Of a stretch of 21,402 nucleotides of DNA, positions 1 to 9,045 are shown one piece after another. Position 1 is the stretch's first letter, and the number at the start of each line of letters is the position of its first letter. Source of the stretch: Ascoidea tarda (nom. inval.) (lineage: Eukaryota > Ascomycota > Saccharomycetes > Ascoideales > Ascoideaceae); NCBI GenBank assembly GCA_030560485.1, contig JAKTTS010000263.1, positions 1-21,402 of the forward strand. The letters run 5' to 3'. The notes below the pieces were generated by a model that saw only the letters and a program-made list of their open reading frames with translations, did not search any database and was not told where the DNA came from. The translations under genes and the position numbers were made by a program.

Positions 1-3000
1 AATGAACCCCAAACTAGGTGTTTGCGAATTATTTGAAGTTAAAACGTTTCTATATCAAAATGTCAGAAAAACTTTTATGTTTTTCACTGGTTGCAGAAGG
101 GATTTAGGATGTACATTAGTACTAAGAGGCGGTAATCTGAATTTTCTAAGAATTATAAAAAATGTGGTAGAGTTCATGACATTTTTAACTTTCAATTTAA
201 AGTTGGAAACATATTTGGTATATGACTCCTACTTGAAAATTGTCTCTCAAGACAACCTGGAACTCAAACTAAATAAAAATGATTATAATTATGTTTTCAT
301 TAAATATTTTCAAAAAAGGTTAATGTCAGTTTCTCCTTCTGTTAAATTCAGATTGCCCTATTTACTCACCAAAGCTAGAAATATTCAAAAAAAATTGATA
401 GAATTTAAAAACAATAATAATCAAATTCTTACAAATGACAATTTTAAAATAACTGAGGCAGAAGTTAAAAATAAATTCAATTTAACTGTAGATTTATCTG
501 CATCTGATGATAAAGATTTATTAAAAATCGCCACACAACTTGCCCTTTCAACAATAAAAGAACTTGAAGCTAAATTTGCTATTGCTTCGAGACAGTGGGA
601 GATTTTCTCTCAATCCTCACCTTTTCTATTACTAGAGCCTGCTATTCATCAAAACCTAATTGTTTTATATTCATTGATTAGCTCCAAAAATTCCGCTGCA
701 TGCATTGGGCCTCAACTTCTGCAAATTGAATTCTTTTGGAACAGTGATACCTCGCTTGGTCTTCATATTGAAAATCTTAGTTACAGTGCTTATCAAGTGT
801 GTGGTGACTGTGGGTTGCCATTGATTGACCACTACACAAGCTACATTCATGGAAATGGAAGAATTGATGTCAATGTAGAAAAATTAAAATGTCCAATTCC
901 TGGTTGCGAACATATGATCCTTATGTGGAGCGTTTGCAAAATATGCAAACATAAAACTCCTGAAATACCCATGAATCAAAACACCTGGAATATTTCTTAT
1001 GGAAAATATCTTGAGTTAAGTTTTCTTTCAAACAATTGTTCTTCCACTTTGAATTGTGAACATGATTTTTTTAGAGACAGAATAAAATATTTTGGAATTA
1101 AAAATTTAGTTATTAAATTCACTTATTCCGAAATTCAACTATTAAACCTCGTTGTTCCAAAATCTTCATTTGCATATCCTGGAGAAATTGACATAAAACT
1201 TAAAAGAAGACTATATAATGAGATCAAAGAGAAAACAGATAAATTCTTTGATAGTGTTCTTAACAGATTACTCAGAGTAAAAATTGATTTAGAAGCAGGT
1301 AAAAATAAGGTAAAAGAATTGGTAAAGCTTTGTCACGAACAACATGAGCAGATGAATTTGGATATTGAGAACATTTACAATTCAACTCTTCCGAACGAGT
1401 ATTCCAGATTAAATGTTATTATTAAGAAACTTCAAGGATTGAGCTTTGATTGGCAAGATACGTTTTCTGCATTTTCCAAGGAGTTTTTACCGTCGGAAAA
1501 AGATATTAGTACTATTATGAAAAGCATCTTTTATTCTATGGAAGTTTCTGCATCAAAGGATGATAGTGAAGTTGAACTAGATGATCTTTCTTTAGAAAAA
1601 GTTGCTAGCTCTCCTCAACAAGAAATGAATAGATCTGATTTGAAAGCCAAAGCAAATGAAACTCTTCCCGAGCCAAAACCCTCTGAAGGAAAAGAGCCGG
1701 TAGTAAAAAACGAAGATATTGAAAAATTAAAAGAAACAAAACAACCAAAACCTGGAAAGATTAATGATAATTTACTGGGGCAAGCTTTAGACAATGATGT
1801 GCAAACTAGTAAATCGGAAATTAAAAGCGAAAATGCACAAGATAAAAATAACGAAATTAATATTAACATCAATAACCGCAATAATAACAACGTTAATTGC
1901 AATAATTGTGAACAGAACGCCAAAAGTGTTAAAAAGGGATCAAAAATACAAAACAATATGGCCAGTTTATTATCAGGTGAAACCAATAACTCCGATAATA
2001 AAATTTTTATTAAAATACCAGAAATCACACCAGTATCCAAAATCACAGATTCTGCGATGTCCAATGCAAAAAGCCTTGAAAAAAAATTAGAAGAAATAAG
2101 TTCATCACCGGTAACATCAGAAAAGAATAACAGAATTTATTCAATTACCGATAATAATATTAATGAACCTAACATTACAGCAGACAATAGTAATAGAGAT
2201 GGATACCAAAAAAATAATCTTAGTGCTCTAAATAGCGATTCTATTCAAAATTCTGCTAAAAAAAATTCTGATAAAAACATATCAACAACCGATGGAACTA
2301 AAGTTGTTCCAACCGATAAAAATATTGTGGTCGACAATAATATCCATGACTCAAACAATAGTGAAGTCATTATTAAGTTACCTACTTCTAGAATCCCAGT
2401 CAGTGATTCTTTCAATAAGGCTAGAGAAAAATCTAAAGTTTTGGAGAGAGTTAGTTTAATGGAAGCAATGCTAAACAATAATAAACAAAAATCTCTTGGT
2501 GAAAGCAAAAGCAGAGCTGCTGCAGTTTTATTTCAACCTCAACCTCATGATAATGAAATTGAGAAGGTGCCAAAACGTACAAATATATTGCCTTCAAAAA
2601 TTCCTACACGTCAAGCAAATATACCTATCAAGGCCAGTAACATTCGGTCTGATTTTTTTCCTAGAAAAGATTCTTTTCCGAATTATTCTGTTCCATCCAA
2701 AATACCCAAGTTTTATGGATTGAATACTACACAGCTTGAATTGCAACTTAGACAAGCTCGGCCTAAATCTATTCACGGTAAAAAAGATGGCAAAGGAAAA
2801 GTTATGCAGTTGACGAATTTTTTTGATCAAATTCATCTAGATCAATTGTCTATGGAATTTAAAATTCAACGGGAAAGAGAAAGAAGAGAACTTTTTGCAA
2901 ATAACTATAAAGCAAATCCGGTAATAAAGTCTCAACCAATTGTTGAAATATTTGAGAGTGCAAAAGATGCAGTAGCCGAAATTTCTGATGAAGACGAGGA

Positions 3001-4723
3001 CGAGGACGAAGACAAAATAAAGAACAAGGTTGAAGATTCTCAGCAGCAATTGACAAAAAGTACAAGTATACGTGAGGGAATAGCGGATGCCATGAGTGAA
3101 AATGTCAGTCAAATTTTGCAATCCTCAGAAACAGTCACTTCTAGAAGCTCAACCAAATCAAAAAACGTTTCTGAAAGTTATAATTCCGAGCCACTTCCTG
3201 AGACTGCGAAATCTGATAATGAGCTGTCATTGAGTTCTAACAATGATAACAAATGTTTTAAGCATGGAAGAAATTCTTCAACTGAGGAAGATGGAGATTT
3301 TTCCTTGAATGAAAATACAAATATGGCTGGTCAGAGTTCGAACAATGTAAATGCTCAAAATGAAGTTGATTTACCCCCAAAGAATATCGAACACATTGAA
3401 GTTGAGACTGATATGATTGAAGTAGTTTCGTCTAGCTCGAGTTCTCCCATGAAGACACATAGCGAGCAAAGTTCTATTGAAAATATAATTTCTGATGAAA
3501 AAAACTATATGGAAAATAAAGATCAAAAGACCATTGAAATTCCTCAAATAGAGAAAAATTCATTGATGGACACATTAAGAAACTTTTGGGCGGATAGATC
3601 TGCAACATTATGGAAGCCACTTGAATACCCCTCAACATCTTCGGAGCATATTTTTGATGATAGCAATATTATAGTGCGAGAGGATGAACCTAGTTCTCTC
3701 ATTGCATTTTGTTTAAGCTCTATGGACTATATGGACAAGATAAATAACTTGAAAAATGAATTATCGTCTCAAAATAAAAATGCCAATATAAATGAAGATG
3801 GTTTGCTAAAACAAGTCATGCTAAAGGAAACAGCTATTCATTTAAAATATTTGTTTTTAGAAGACTCCTCAACATTTTCTTGTAAAATATTTTATGCTGA
3901 GCAATTCCATGCATTAAGACAGAAATGTGGTTGTGGTGATAATTTCGTTCAGAGCATTTCAAGATGTGTCAAGTGGAATTCTAGCGGAGGAAAAAGTGGA
4001 TCTGCTTTTTTGAAAACATTGGATGATAGATTTATTATAAAACAGTTGTCTCACGCTGAATTGGAAGCCTTTGTTAAAATTTCACCTAACTATTTTGAAT
4101 ACATGACACAGGCTCTTTACCATGATTTATTAACTGTTTTATCGAAAATATTTGGATTTTATCAAATACAAATCAAAAACCCAGTCAACGGGAAGAATTT
4201 TAAAATGAATGTTCTCATAATGGAAAATTTATTTTATAATCGGAAATCTTTGAAAATCTTTGATTTGAAGGGTTCAATGAGAAATAGACATGTTCAGGTT
4301 CAGACTGATAAAAAGAACCAAGTGTTATTGGATGAGAATATGGTTGAGTATATTTATGAATCGCCATTGTACTTGAGAGATCACGACAAAAACTTATTAA
4401 CAGCATCGTTATTCAACGATACGTTATTTTTGAGCAAGATGAATGTGATGGATTACTCATTAGTGATTGGAATTGAAGATGCTCCTGAGAAGGACATGGG
4501 TGATAGAGAGCTAGTTGTTGGAATCATTGATTATATTAGAACGTTTACATGGGATAAAAAATTAGAGAGTTGGGTCAAAGAGAAGGGTTTGGTTGGCGGC
4601 GGAGGTGGCAAAAAACCTACTGTTGTTACTCCCAAACAATACAAGACCCGATTTAGAGAAGCAATGAATAGATATATATTAATGGTTCCTGATAGTTGGT
4701 ATCAGTCAGTCTATAGTAAATGA
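1..4723 (+). CDS. FAB1: FAB1, phosphatidylinositol-3-phosphate 5-kinase (PIKfyve family), 5'-truncated by window edge
   Basis: This enzyme converts PI3P to PI(3,5)P2 on endosome and vacuole membranes and controls vacuole size and retrograde traffic. The open frame enters from the left edge; the ATG at 2 is internal, because the sequence begins inside the chaperonin (TCP1)-like domain, and the FYVE domain and true start lie outside. About 1573 residues are present. Visible parts, numbered from base 2: TCP1-like segment (1-70); Cys-rich CCR region with paired cysteines C267/C270, C297/C302 and C312/C315; an Asn/Ser/Lys-rich linker (about 510-1200) with an acidic DEDEDEDE run; and a C-terminal PIP kinase domain. 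The kinase shows GGKSGSAF from 1329, a candidate ATP-binding lysine at 1347, DLKGS at 1421-1425, MDYSLVIG from 1483 and IDYIRTFTWDKK from 1509. It ends at TGA 4721-4723, convergent with KGD1. The family assignment is essentially certain. Confidence 0.97.
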   Translation, partial: MNPKLGVCELFEVKTFLYQNVRKTFMFFTGCRRDLGCTLVLRGGNLNFLRIIKNVVEFMTFLTFNLKLETYLVYDSYLKIVSQDNLELKLNKNDYNYVFIKYFQKRLMSVSPSVKFRLPYLLTKARNIQKKLIEFKNNNNQILTNDNFKITEAEVKNKFNLTVDLSASDDKDLLKIATQLALSTIKELEAKFAIASRQWEIFSQSSPFLLLEPAIHQNLIVLYSLISSKNSAACIGPQLLQIEFFWNSDTSLGLHIENLSYSAYQVCGDCGLPLIDHYTSYIHGNGRIDVNVEKLKCPIPGCEHMILMWSVCKICKHKTPEIPMNQNTWNISYGKYLELSFLSNNCSSTLNCEHDFFRDRIKYFGIKNLVIKFTYSEIQLLNLVVPKSSFAYPGEIDIKLKRRLYNEIKEKTDKFFDSVLNRLLRVKIDLEAGKNKVKELVKLCHEQHEQMNLDIENIYNSTLPNEYSRLNVIIKKLQGLSFDWQDTFSAFSKEFLPSEKDISTIMKSIFYSMEVSASKDDSEVELDDLSLEKVASSPQQEMNRSDLKAKANETLPEPKPSEGKEPVVKNEDIEKLKETKQPKPGKINDNLLGQALDNDVQTSKSEIKSENAQDKNNEINININNRNNNNVNCNNCEQNAKSVKKGSKIQNNMASLLSGETNNSDNKIFIKIPEITPVSKITDSAMSNAKSLEKKLEEISSSPVTSEKNNRIYSITDNNINEPNITADNSNRDGYQKNNLSALNSDSIQNSAKKNSDKNISTTDGTKVVPTDKNIVVDNNIHDSNNSEVIIKLPTSRIPVSDSFNKAREKSKVLERVSLMEAMLNNNKQKSLGESKSRAAAVLFQPQPHDNEIEKVPKRTNILPSKIPTRQANIPIKASNIRSDFFPRKDSFPNYSVPSKIPKFYGLNTTQLELQLRQARPKSIHGKKDGKGKVMQLTNFFDQIHLDQLSMEFKIQRERERRELFANNYKANPVIKSQPIVEIFESAKDAVAEISDEDEDEDEDKIKNKVEDSQQQLTKSTSIREGIADAMSENVSQILQSSETVTSRSSTKSKNVSESYNSEPLPETAKSDNELSLSSNNDNKCFKHGRNSSTEEDGDFSLNENTNMAGQSSNNVNAQNEVDLPPKNIEHIEVETDMIEVVSSSSSSPMKTHSEQSSIENIISDEKNYMENKDQKTIEIPQIEKNSLMDTLRNFWADRSATLWKPLEYPSTSSEHIFDDSNIIVREDEPSSLIAFCLSSMDYMDKINNLKNELSSQNKNANINEDGLLKQVMLKETAIHLKYLFLEDSSTFSCKIFYAEQFHALRQKCGCGDNFVQSISRCVKWNSSGGKSGSAFLKTLDDRFIIKQLSHAELEAFVKISPNYFEYMTQALYHDLLTVLSKIFGFYQIQIKNPVNGKNFKMNVLIMENLFYNRKSLKIFDLKGSMRNRHVQVQTDKKNQVLLDENMVEYIYESPLYLRDHDKNLLTASLFNDTLFLSKMNVMDYSLVIGIEDAPEKDMGDRELVVGIIDYIRTFTWDKKLESWVKEKGLVGGGGGKKPTVVTPKQYKTRFREAMNRYILMVPDSWYQSVYSK

Positions 4724-4931
4724 AAAGATTAGGAAGTTCTGTTTTTATTTTATAGAATTTTATTGAATTTTATCAAAATTTAGTGTAATTTTTATTACAA
4801 TATTATCATGATATAATATATTATCTTACGTATAAAAACAAAAATCTTATGAATTCAAAATAAAACTGGGAAATGTCATAAAATATAAAAACTTGCTAGA
4901 AAAATACATTAACTAATAAAAAAAAATAAAT
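4724..4931. other. Convergent 3' intergenic spacer between FAB1 and KGD1
   Basis: Very AT-rich sequence with T-runs and mixed TA stretches directly after the FAB1 stop. It probably holds the 3' UTR and poly(A) signals of FAB1 and, on the other strand, those of KGD1 and its extension. No ORF or RNA gene is seen. Confidence 0.6.
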
Positions 4932-5204
4932 TTAAAACTTTGAGAAAAAATTATGCCAAAAGCCCTTGGAAGGTTTCTGAGTTGTTTTGGTTTCTTGGTT
5001 TGATGAAGTTTCTTGGTTTGAAGAAGTTTCTTCAATTTTCTGAGGAGATGTAGGTTGAGCATTAGTTTGAGGTTGAAAATCAGTAGAATTAGCAAAATCA
5101 GCATTGGAGTCTATTTTCTCCTCTGCCTTTTTTGAGACAATGTCCTTTGATTTGAGGGGAGCAGTATTCTTGTTACAACTTCCATCAATCAAAGGCTTGG
5201 ATAG
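4932..5204 (-). other. In-frame 90-codon extension after the KGD1 stop (possible readthrough product or decayed C-terminus)
   Basis: On the minus strand the KGD1 stop TAA (5207-5205) is followed by CTA and then 90 sense codons in the same frame, ending at TAA 4934-4932. The encoded stretch has no methionine, so it cannot start translation by itself at an ATG. It is hydrophilic (Ser, Thr, Asn, Gln, Lys, Pro, Glu) and clearly unlike the AT-rich spacer beside it. It carries a duplicated ETSSNQ motif and ends KGFWHNFFSKF. The final SKF fits the permissive yeast PTS1 peroxisomal signal pattern. TAA CTA resembles leaky stop contexts, where a 3' CUA favours readthrough, though the best-known fungal case is UGA CUA. 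Alternatives are a recent nonsense mutation in a longer Kgd1, or a chance open frame. I recognise no homologue. Confidence 0.5.
4992..5027 (-). repeat. 18-bp tandem duplication inside the KGD1 post-stop extension
   Basis: Two adjacent 18-bp units (4992-5009 and 5010-5027) encode the same six residues, ETSSNQ in permuted register. The units differ by one base, a synonymous Ser codon change (TCT versus TCA), and the flanking partial copy also differs only synonymously (ACT versus ACC). The unit length is a multiple of three. Confidence 0.8.
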
Positions 5205-8200
5205 TTAGTTGCTAGTATTAAATACATCATTCAAGAAAGCTTCTTCTTCGGCAATGTGCATTTTCTTGCTACCTGCGGCAACAGAAGCAGAAGGATCTCT
5301 ACCACAATATCTTATTTTGAAAGATTTATAGTTTTGTGTTTCAGCTAAGGTAGTGTTCAATCTTGGAGAGACGAAAGACCATGCACCCATATTTAATGGT
5401 TCTTCTTGACACCATACGATTTCTTCTAAAGCAGGATAAGAATCAAAGGCATCACGTAATTGAGCAAAAGGGAAAGGATTTATTTGTTCAACTTTTATGA
5501 AAGTGGTATCGGTGTTTTTAAGAGCTTCTCTCTTGGCATGAAGTTGTGCGTAGACTTGACCTGAAGATAATACGACTCTCTTGATATCTTGTTTGTTTGG
5601 AACTTCTTCTTCGATGATGAGTTTGAATGAGGAACCCTCGAGGAATTCATCGATTTTGGATCTAGCTAATTTATGTCTAAGAAGGTTCTTTGAAAAAAAG
5701 ATGATTAGAGGTTTACGGAATTGTCTGTGCATGTTACGTCTAAGAGCGTGGAAGATATTGGCAGGAGTAGTTGGATAGATGACTTGCATATTACAGTCTT
5801 GATGTTGTCTTTCTAATTTTTTGGGGGATGGGAAGTGTCTTGAGTCTTCCGAACACATTTGTAGATATCTTTCTAAACGACCGGAAGAATGTTCAGGACC
5901 TTGACCATCATAACCATGAGGTAAAGATAAGACGATACCGGAACGTTGTTTCCATTTTGATTCTGCGGATGAGATAAATTGATCAACAATGACTTGAGCA
6001 GTGTTTGCGAAATCACCAAATTGGGCTTCCCAAACAACCAAGGCGTCAGGAGAAGTTAAGGAGTAACCGTATTCGAAACCCATGACACCATATTCACTTA
6101 GAGAGGAGTTTGAGATGACAAAGTCGGCTTGTTTTTCATCTAAATTTTTCAAGGGGGTATAAGTCTTTTCAGTTTTTTGGTCGTGTAGAACAGCATGACG
6201 TTGCGAGAAGGTTCCTCTTTCAACGTCTTGACCGGAGACTCTAACATGGTAGCCTTCTAGTAACAAAGAACCAAAAGCGAGGGCTTCACCGGTAGACCAA
6301 TCAATGCCTTCACCAGTGTCTAGGGATTTCTTTCTATTTTTCAAGATTCTCTTCAAGTTGCCATGCACTTCAAAGCCTTCAGGCCAGCTTGAAATGGTGG
6401 TGCCAATGTGTTTGAGGGTTTCAGCTGATAGACCAGTTGGGAAGTGGGGCAAGATTTCTTCGGCCAATTCCTTTGGAGATTTGAAACCTTCCCAGGGAGT
6501 GGTTAACCATTCTCTTGCGGTTGGTTTATATTCTTTTGATCTTGCAAAGGAATCTTCTAGGAGGCCCCAGACCCATTTTTTATGTTCATCGATATCTTCC
6601 TGGGTAAAGGTGCCGTCTTGAATTAATTTTTTGCAGTAAATGTCTATAACAGATTCCTTTTTGGCAATTGCTTCGTACATTTTAGGTTGGGTGAAGAAAG
6701 GTTGATCGGTTTCGTTGTGGCCATGTTTTCTGTATCCAACGACGTCGATGATAACGTCAGTGTGGAAGGTTGATCTCCATTCAGTAGCTAGATCACAGAT
6801 AAAGACGACGGATTCAACATCATCGGCATTGACGTGAAAGATTGGGGCGTTGATGGACTTTGCGAGATCAGAGGGGTATGGAGTGGATCTGGCGAATCTT
6901 GGATCAGTGGTGAAACCAATTTGGTTGTTGATGATGATGTGGATAGTACCACCAGTGGTGTAGGCAGGAAGAGCAGTTAAACCGATTGATTCGTAAACAA
7001 CACCTTGACCAGCAAAGGCAGAGTCACCATGACAGAGAACTCCAAGGGCTTTGTTGAAGGTACCGATGTCGTTTTTGTAGTGCTGGATAGCTCTGGTTCT
7101 GCCCAAGACAACAGGGTCTTCAGCTTCAAGATGAGAGGGGTTGGCGACGACAGATAGGTTGACGTGTTTACCAGATACAGTTGGTCTTTGGTAGTTCATA
7201 CCGAGATGGTATTTGACATCACCGGAGCCCTCGTCGTCCTTTTTGGAGCCAGTGAATTCACTAAAGATTGATTCGTTTGGTTTTCTAACGACATTTGAGA
7301 GGACGTTTAATCTACCACGATGTGCCATACCGATGACGACGTCTTCAGCACCAAAAGTGACAGCTTTGTCAATAAGAGATTTCATTCCGACAACAACGGA
7401 CTCTTCACCTTCAAGGCCGAATCTTTTGTCGTTGGGAAATTTTGTCGATAGGAAGGATTCAAAGGAGGTGGCCCAGATGAGACGATCTAGAATTTGTCTT
7501 TTTTGGTCGTTTGAGTAGTTGAAGGGAGTTGGGACTTGGATTCTTTCACGCAACCAGTCGCACTGTTCTCTTGATGAGATGTGGATGTACTCTAGACCGT
7601 AGGAGTTGCAGTAGAGGGATTCTAGGGAGGAGATGATGTCTCTTAGTTTCATTTGGCCTTTGTTGGAGTCGTTGGAGAATCTTGGGAGGATACCAGGACC
7701 TAGGGTGATGAGTTTGTCGAGATCATTTTCGGTAAAGCCGTAGTAGTCGAGATTTAGTTCAGCGGGTTTGTTGTGGGCACCGAAGGAGATGTTCAAGGGA
7801 TCTAGATTGGCAGCTTGGTGGCCTCTAACTTCGTAAGCTCTACAGAGTAACTGGACTTTTAAATGTGTTATAACGTCTTCGTTCATTGGTCTGTCTGTTG
7901 GAGGAGTGATGTTGGCAACACCAATGTTACCAGAGCCTAGAGGGAAAAGGTTTGGGGGAGTTTGAAAGGCCTTGGAGGAAGGCAAGCCAGAATCTAGGTT
8001 TTTAAAGTAGGCATTCCAGGATATGTGGACAGAGGAGGGATCGGCTAACCAGGCAGAGTACATTTGGTCAATGTAGTTGGCGTTGTTGGAAGAGAGAAAG
8101 ACATCTTGAGCTGGTGGCGATTTGTTTGATGCTAGGGAGGAGGAGGAGAGGAATCTTTTAATGAGACAAGATGACTTAAAAGAATTGAGCAAGATTGAGG

Positions 8201-8255
8201 ACTTTAGGATTGAGTTTGAGGAAGCTAGGGAAGATTTTGTGATGGATCTCAACAT
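5205..8255 (-). CDS. KGD1: KGD1, 2-oxoglutarate dehydrogenase E1 component, mitochondrial
   Basis: This is the thiamine-diphosphate-dependent E1 subunit of the 2-oxoglutarate dehydrogenase complex, which decarboxylates 2-oxoglutarate and passes the succinyl group to the lipoyl E2 in the TCA cycle. I chose the ATG at 8255-8253 because the protein then starts [12 protein letters not shown], a basic, Ser-rich, acid-poor mitochondrial presequence, and is 1016 residues long, close to the roughly 1014 of S. cerevisiae Kgd1. Signatures include [20 protein letters not shown] near the mature N-terminus, [18 protein letters not shown] (H312), [46 protein letters not shown], the ThDP region VNADDVESV, and KHGHNETDQ (H511). 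The C-terminus, [10 protein letters not shown], is at the usual family position. By hand scan the gene uses no CTG codon, consistent with strong codon bias. An unusual open frame follows the stop. Confidence 0.98.
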   Translation of the reverse strand: MLRSITKSSLASSNSILKSSILLNSFKSSCLIKRFLSSSSLASNKSPPAQDVFLSSNNANYIDQMYSAWLADPSSVHISWNAYFKNLDSGLPSSKAFQTPPNLFPLGSGNIGVANITPPTDRPMNEDVITHLKVQLLCRAYEVRGHQAANLDPLNISFGAHNKPAELNLDYYGFTENDLDKLITLGPGILPRFSNDSNKGQMKLRDIISSLESLYCNSYGLEYIHISSREQCDWLRERIQVPTPFNYSNDQKRQILDRLIWATSFESFLSTKFPNDKRFGLEGEESVVVGMKSLIDKAVTFGAEDVVIGMAHRGRLNVLSNVVRKPNESIFSEFTGSKKDDEGSGDVKYHLGMNYQRPTVSGKHVNLSVVANPSHLEAEDPVVLGRTRAIQHYKNDIGTFNKALGVLCHGDSAFAGQGVVYESIGLTALPAYTTGGTIHIIINNQIGFTTDPRFARSTPYPSDLAKSINAPIFHVNADDVESVVFICDLATEWRSTFHTDVIIDVVGYRKHGHNETDQPFFTQPKMYEAIAKKESVIDIYCKKLIQDGTFTQEDIDEHKKWVWGLLEDSFARSKEYKPTAREWLTTPWEGFKSPKELAEEILPHFPTGLSAETLKHIGTTISSWPEGFEVHGNLKRILKNRKKSLDTGEGIDWSTGEALAFGSLLLEGYHVRVSGQDVERGTFSQRHAVLHDQKTEKTYTPLKNLDEKQADFVISNSSLSEYGVMGFEYGYSLTSPDALVVWEAQFGDFANTAQVIVDQFISSAESKWKQRSGIVLSLPHGYDGQGPEHSSGRLERYLQMCSEDSRHFPSPKKLERQHQDCNMQVIYPTTPANIFHALRRNMHRQFRKPLIIFFSKNLLRHKLARSKIDEFLEGSSFKLIIEEEVPNKQDIKRVVLSSGQVYAQLHAKREALKNTDTTFIKVEQINPFPFAQLRDAFDSYPALEEIVWCQEEPLNMGAWSFVSPRLNTTLAETQNYKSFKIRYCGRDPSASVAAGSKKMHIAEEEAFLNDVFNTSN

Positions 8256-8770
8256 TTTGAGTATTAAAATAGGAAACTGACAGGAGACTGACGGGAAACT
8301 GAAGGCAAATAGATATACAAATGGAAGATTGGTGATTGGGAAAAGATACAAATTTAGAAATGGATAATAATATAAGTAATTGAAAGAAATCGAATATTGA
8401 TATCAAAAAAGCATTTAAGAACAAAAGACAAAAGAGGAGAATCAATTGATAGAAACCGAGTGATTGCAATTCCTTTATGAGATTATATTATTATTATTAG
8501 TGTTGCTGGTATTATTCTATTAGAGTGGTTTATAGTGTTTTATTAACCAAAGTATTAATAAAGATAATAATATGATGGGATTGAAAATGGAGATGGAGTG
8601 GTATGAAAAGGTAAGAAATGAAAAAGTATATATAAGATCGTTGTAGGAATTTCAGCATGGCGAAGAAAATAAAAAATATTCTGCTAAGATTGATCTATCC
8701 CAATGGGGAGCCGGCCGAAGCAGAAAAAGCAGCGCAGACGAGATCCGAACCGCATTTCCCGCGCGCGCAG

Positions 8771-8777
8771 CCAATCA
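8771..8777 (+). promoter_or_regulatory. CCAAT box (candidate HAP complex site)
   Basis: CCAATCA lies in the GC-rich intergenic block about 515 bp upstream of KGD1 and 270 bp upstream of MRPL44. In S. cerevisiae KGD1 is activated by the Hap2/3/4/5 complex, which binds CCAAT. That this copy is used is inference. Confidence 0.4.
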
Positions 8778-8811
8778 GCAGTGCGCGTTTGGACCTGACT
8801 GCATTACACAT

Positions 8812-8817
8812 CACGTG
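8812..8817. promoter_or_regulatory. CACGTG E-box (Cbf1-type)
   Basis: Perfect palindromic CACGTG in TCACGTGCC context. It is the first of three copies within 160 bp. Cbf1-like bHLH proteins bind this core, and Cbf1 has been linked to ribosomal and respiratory gene control in several yeasts. Confidence 0.45.
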
Positions 8818-8944
8818 CCGGTACCCGAGAACAGCGAAAGAGAGGACCGGAGATGGAAGACAAAAGCGCAAGAGATGGGAAAGCCATGTCGGTTCCGGTG
8901 CGCGGACGAAACTCAGGGCCGCTGCGATTTGCGGGCACGGACGG

Positions 8945-8950
8945 CACGTG
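8945..8950. promoter_or_regulatory. CACGTG E-box, second copy
   Basis: CACGTG in GGCACGTGTG context, about 95 bp before the MRPL44 ATG and 20 bp from the third copy. Confidence 0.45.
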
Positions 8951-8963
8951 TGCGGCGTGACAC

Positions 8964-8971
8964 TCACGTGA
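8964..8971. promoter_or_regulatory. TCACGTGA, full Cbf1/CDEI-type palindrome
   Basis: An 8-bp perfect palindrome, TCACGTGA, 75 bp before the MRPL44 ATG. It is the strongest of the three E-boxes. It also fits the centromeric CDEI consensus, but there is no AT-rich CDEII or CDEIII beside it, so a promoter role is far more likely. Confidence 0.5.
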
Positions 8972-9003
8972 CAGAACGTGCTGTCCGCTCTTTTTCAGCG
9001 CTG

Positions 9004-9039
9004 TGTGCTTCTTGTGCTTCTTGTGCTTCTTGTGCTTCT
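9004..9039 (+). repeat. Four perfect copies of a 9-bp repeat in the MRPL44 leader
   Basis: TGTGCTTCT is repeated four times without a mismatch (9004-9012, 9013-9021, 9022-9030, 9031-9039) and ends 6 bp before the MRPL44 start codon. It gives a pyrimidine-rich leader with no ATG on the + strand. It is a short minisatellite and may vary between strains. Confidence 0.9.
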
Positions 9040-9045
9040 CCCGCA

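Larger units (their letters stand above)
8256..9045. promoter_or_regulatory. KGD1-MRPL44 divergent intergenic region, GC-rich on the MRPL44 side
   Basis: This region of about 790 bp separates two divergent mitochondrial-function genes. The KGD1-proximal part (8256-8650) is ordinary AT-rich sequence with a TATATATAA at 8627-8635. From about 8690 the sequence becomes abruptly GC-rich and carries a CCAAT box and three CACGTG boxes, then a 9-bp repeat before the MRPL44 ATG. I interpret it as a shared or back-to-back promoter region. Several long open frames cross it on both strands, but that is expected in GC-rich DNA, and none looks like a known protein. Confidence 0.65.

Noticed and set aside
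4932-5192. A separate small gene on the minus strand after KGD1
   Set aside because: Its apparent start is TTG and the whole stretch lacks an ATG. It is in frame with KGD1, so it is described as an extension.
5150-5290. An intron removing the KGD1 stop codon, since AACTAAC overlaps the stop and GTATTT/GTAGCA lie before it
   Set aside because: No YAG acceptor follows within a useful distance (only AAG), and the possible introns would be about 30 or 80 nt with poor donor sites. Readthrough or a nonsense change explains the data more simply.
8256-8351. A 32-residue longer N-terminus of Kgd1
   Set aside because: The ATG at 8255 gives the expected mitochondrial presequence and family length. The upstream residues are hydrophobic and not presequence-like.
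8657-8971. A 104-codon ORF with an ATG in the KGD1/MRPL44 intergenic block
   Set aside because: It spans CCAAT and CACGTG promoter boxes, begins only 22 bp after a TATA-like box, has no recognisable family, and the GC-rich block opens several other frames on both strands as well.
8964-8971. CDEI-like element of a point centromere
   Set aside because: No AT-rich CDEII or CDEIII follows, the surroundings are GC-rich, and it sits in a promoter with two more CACGTG boxes.
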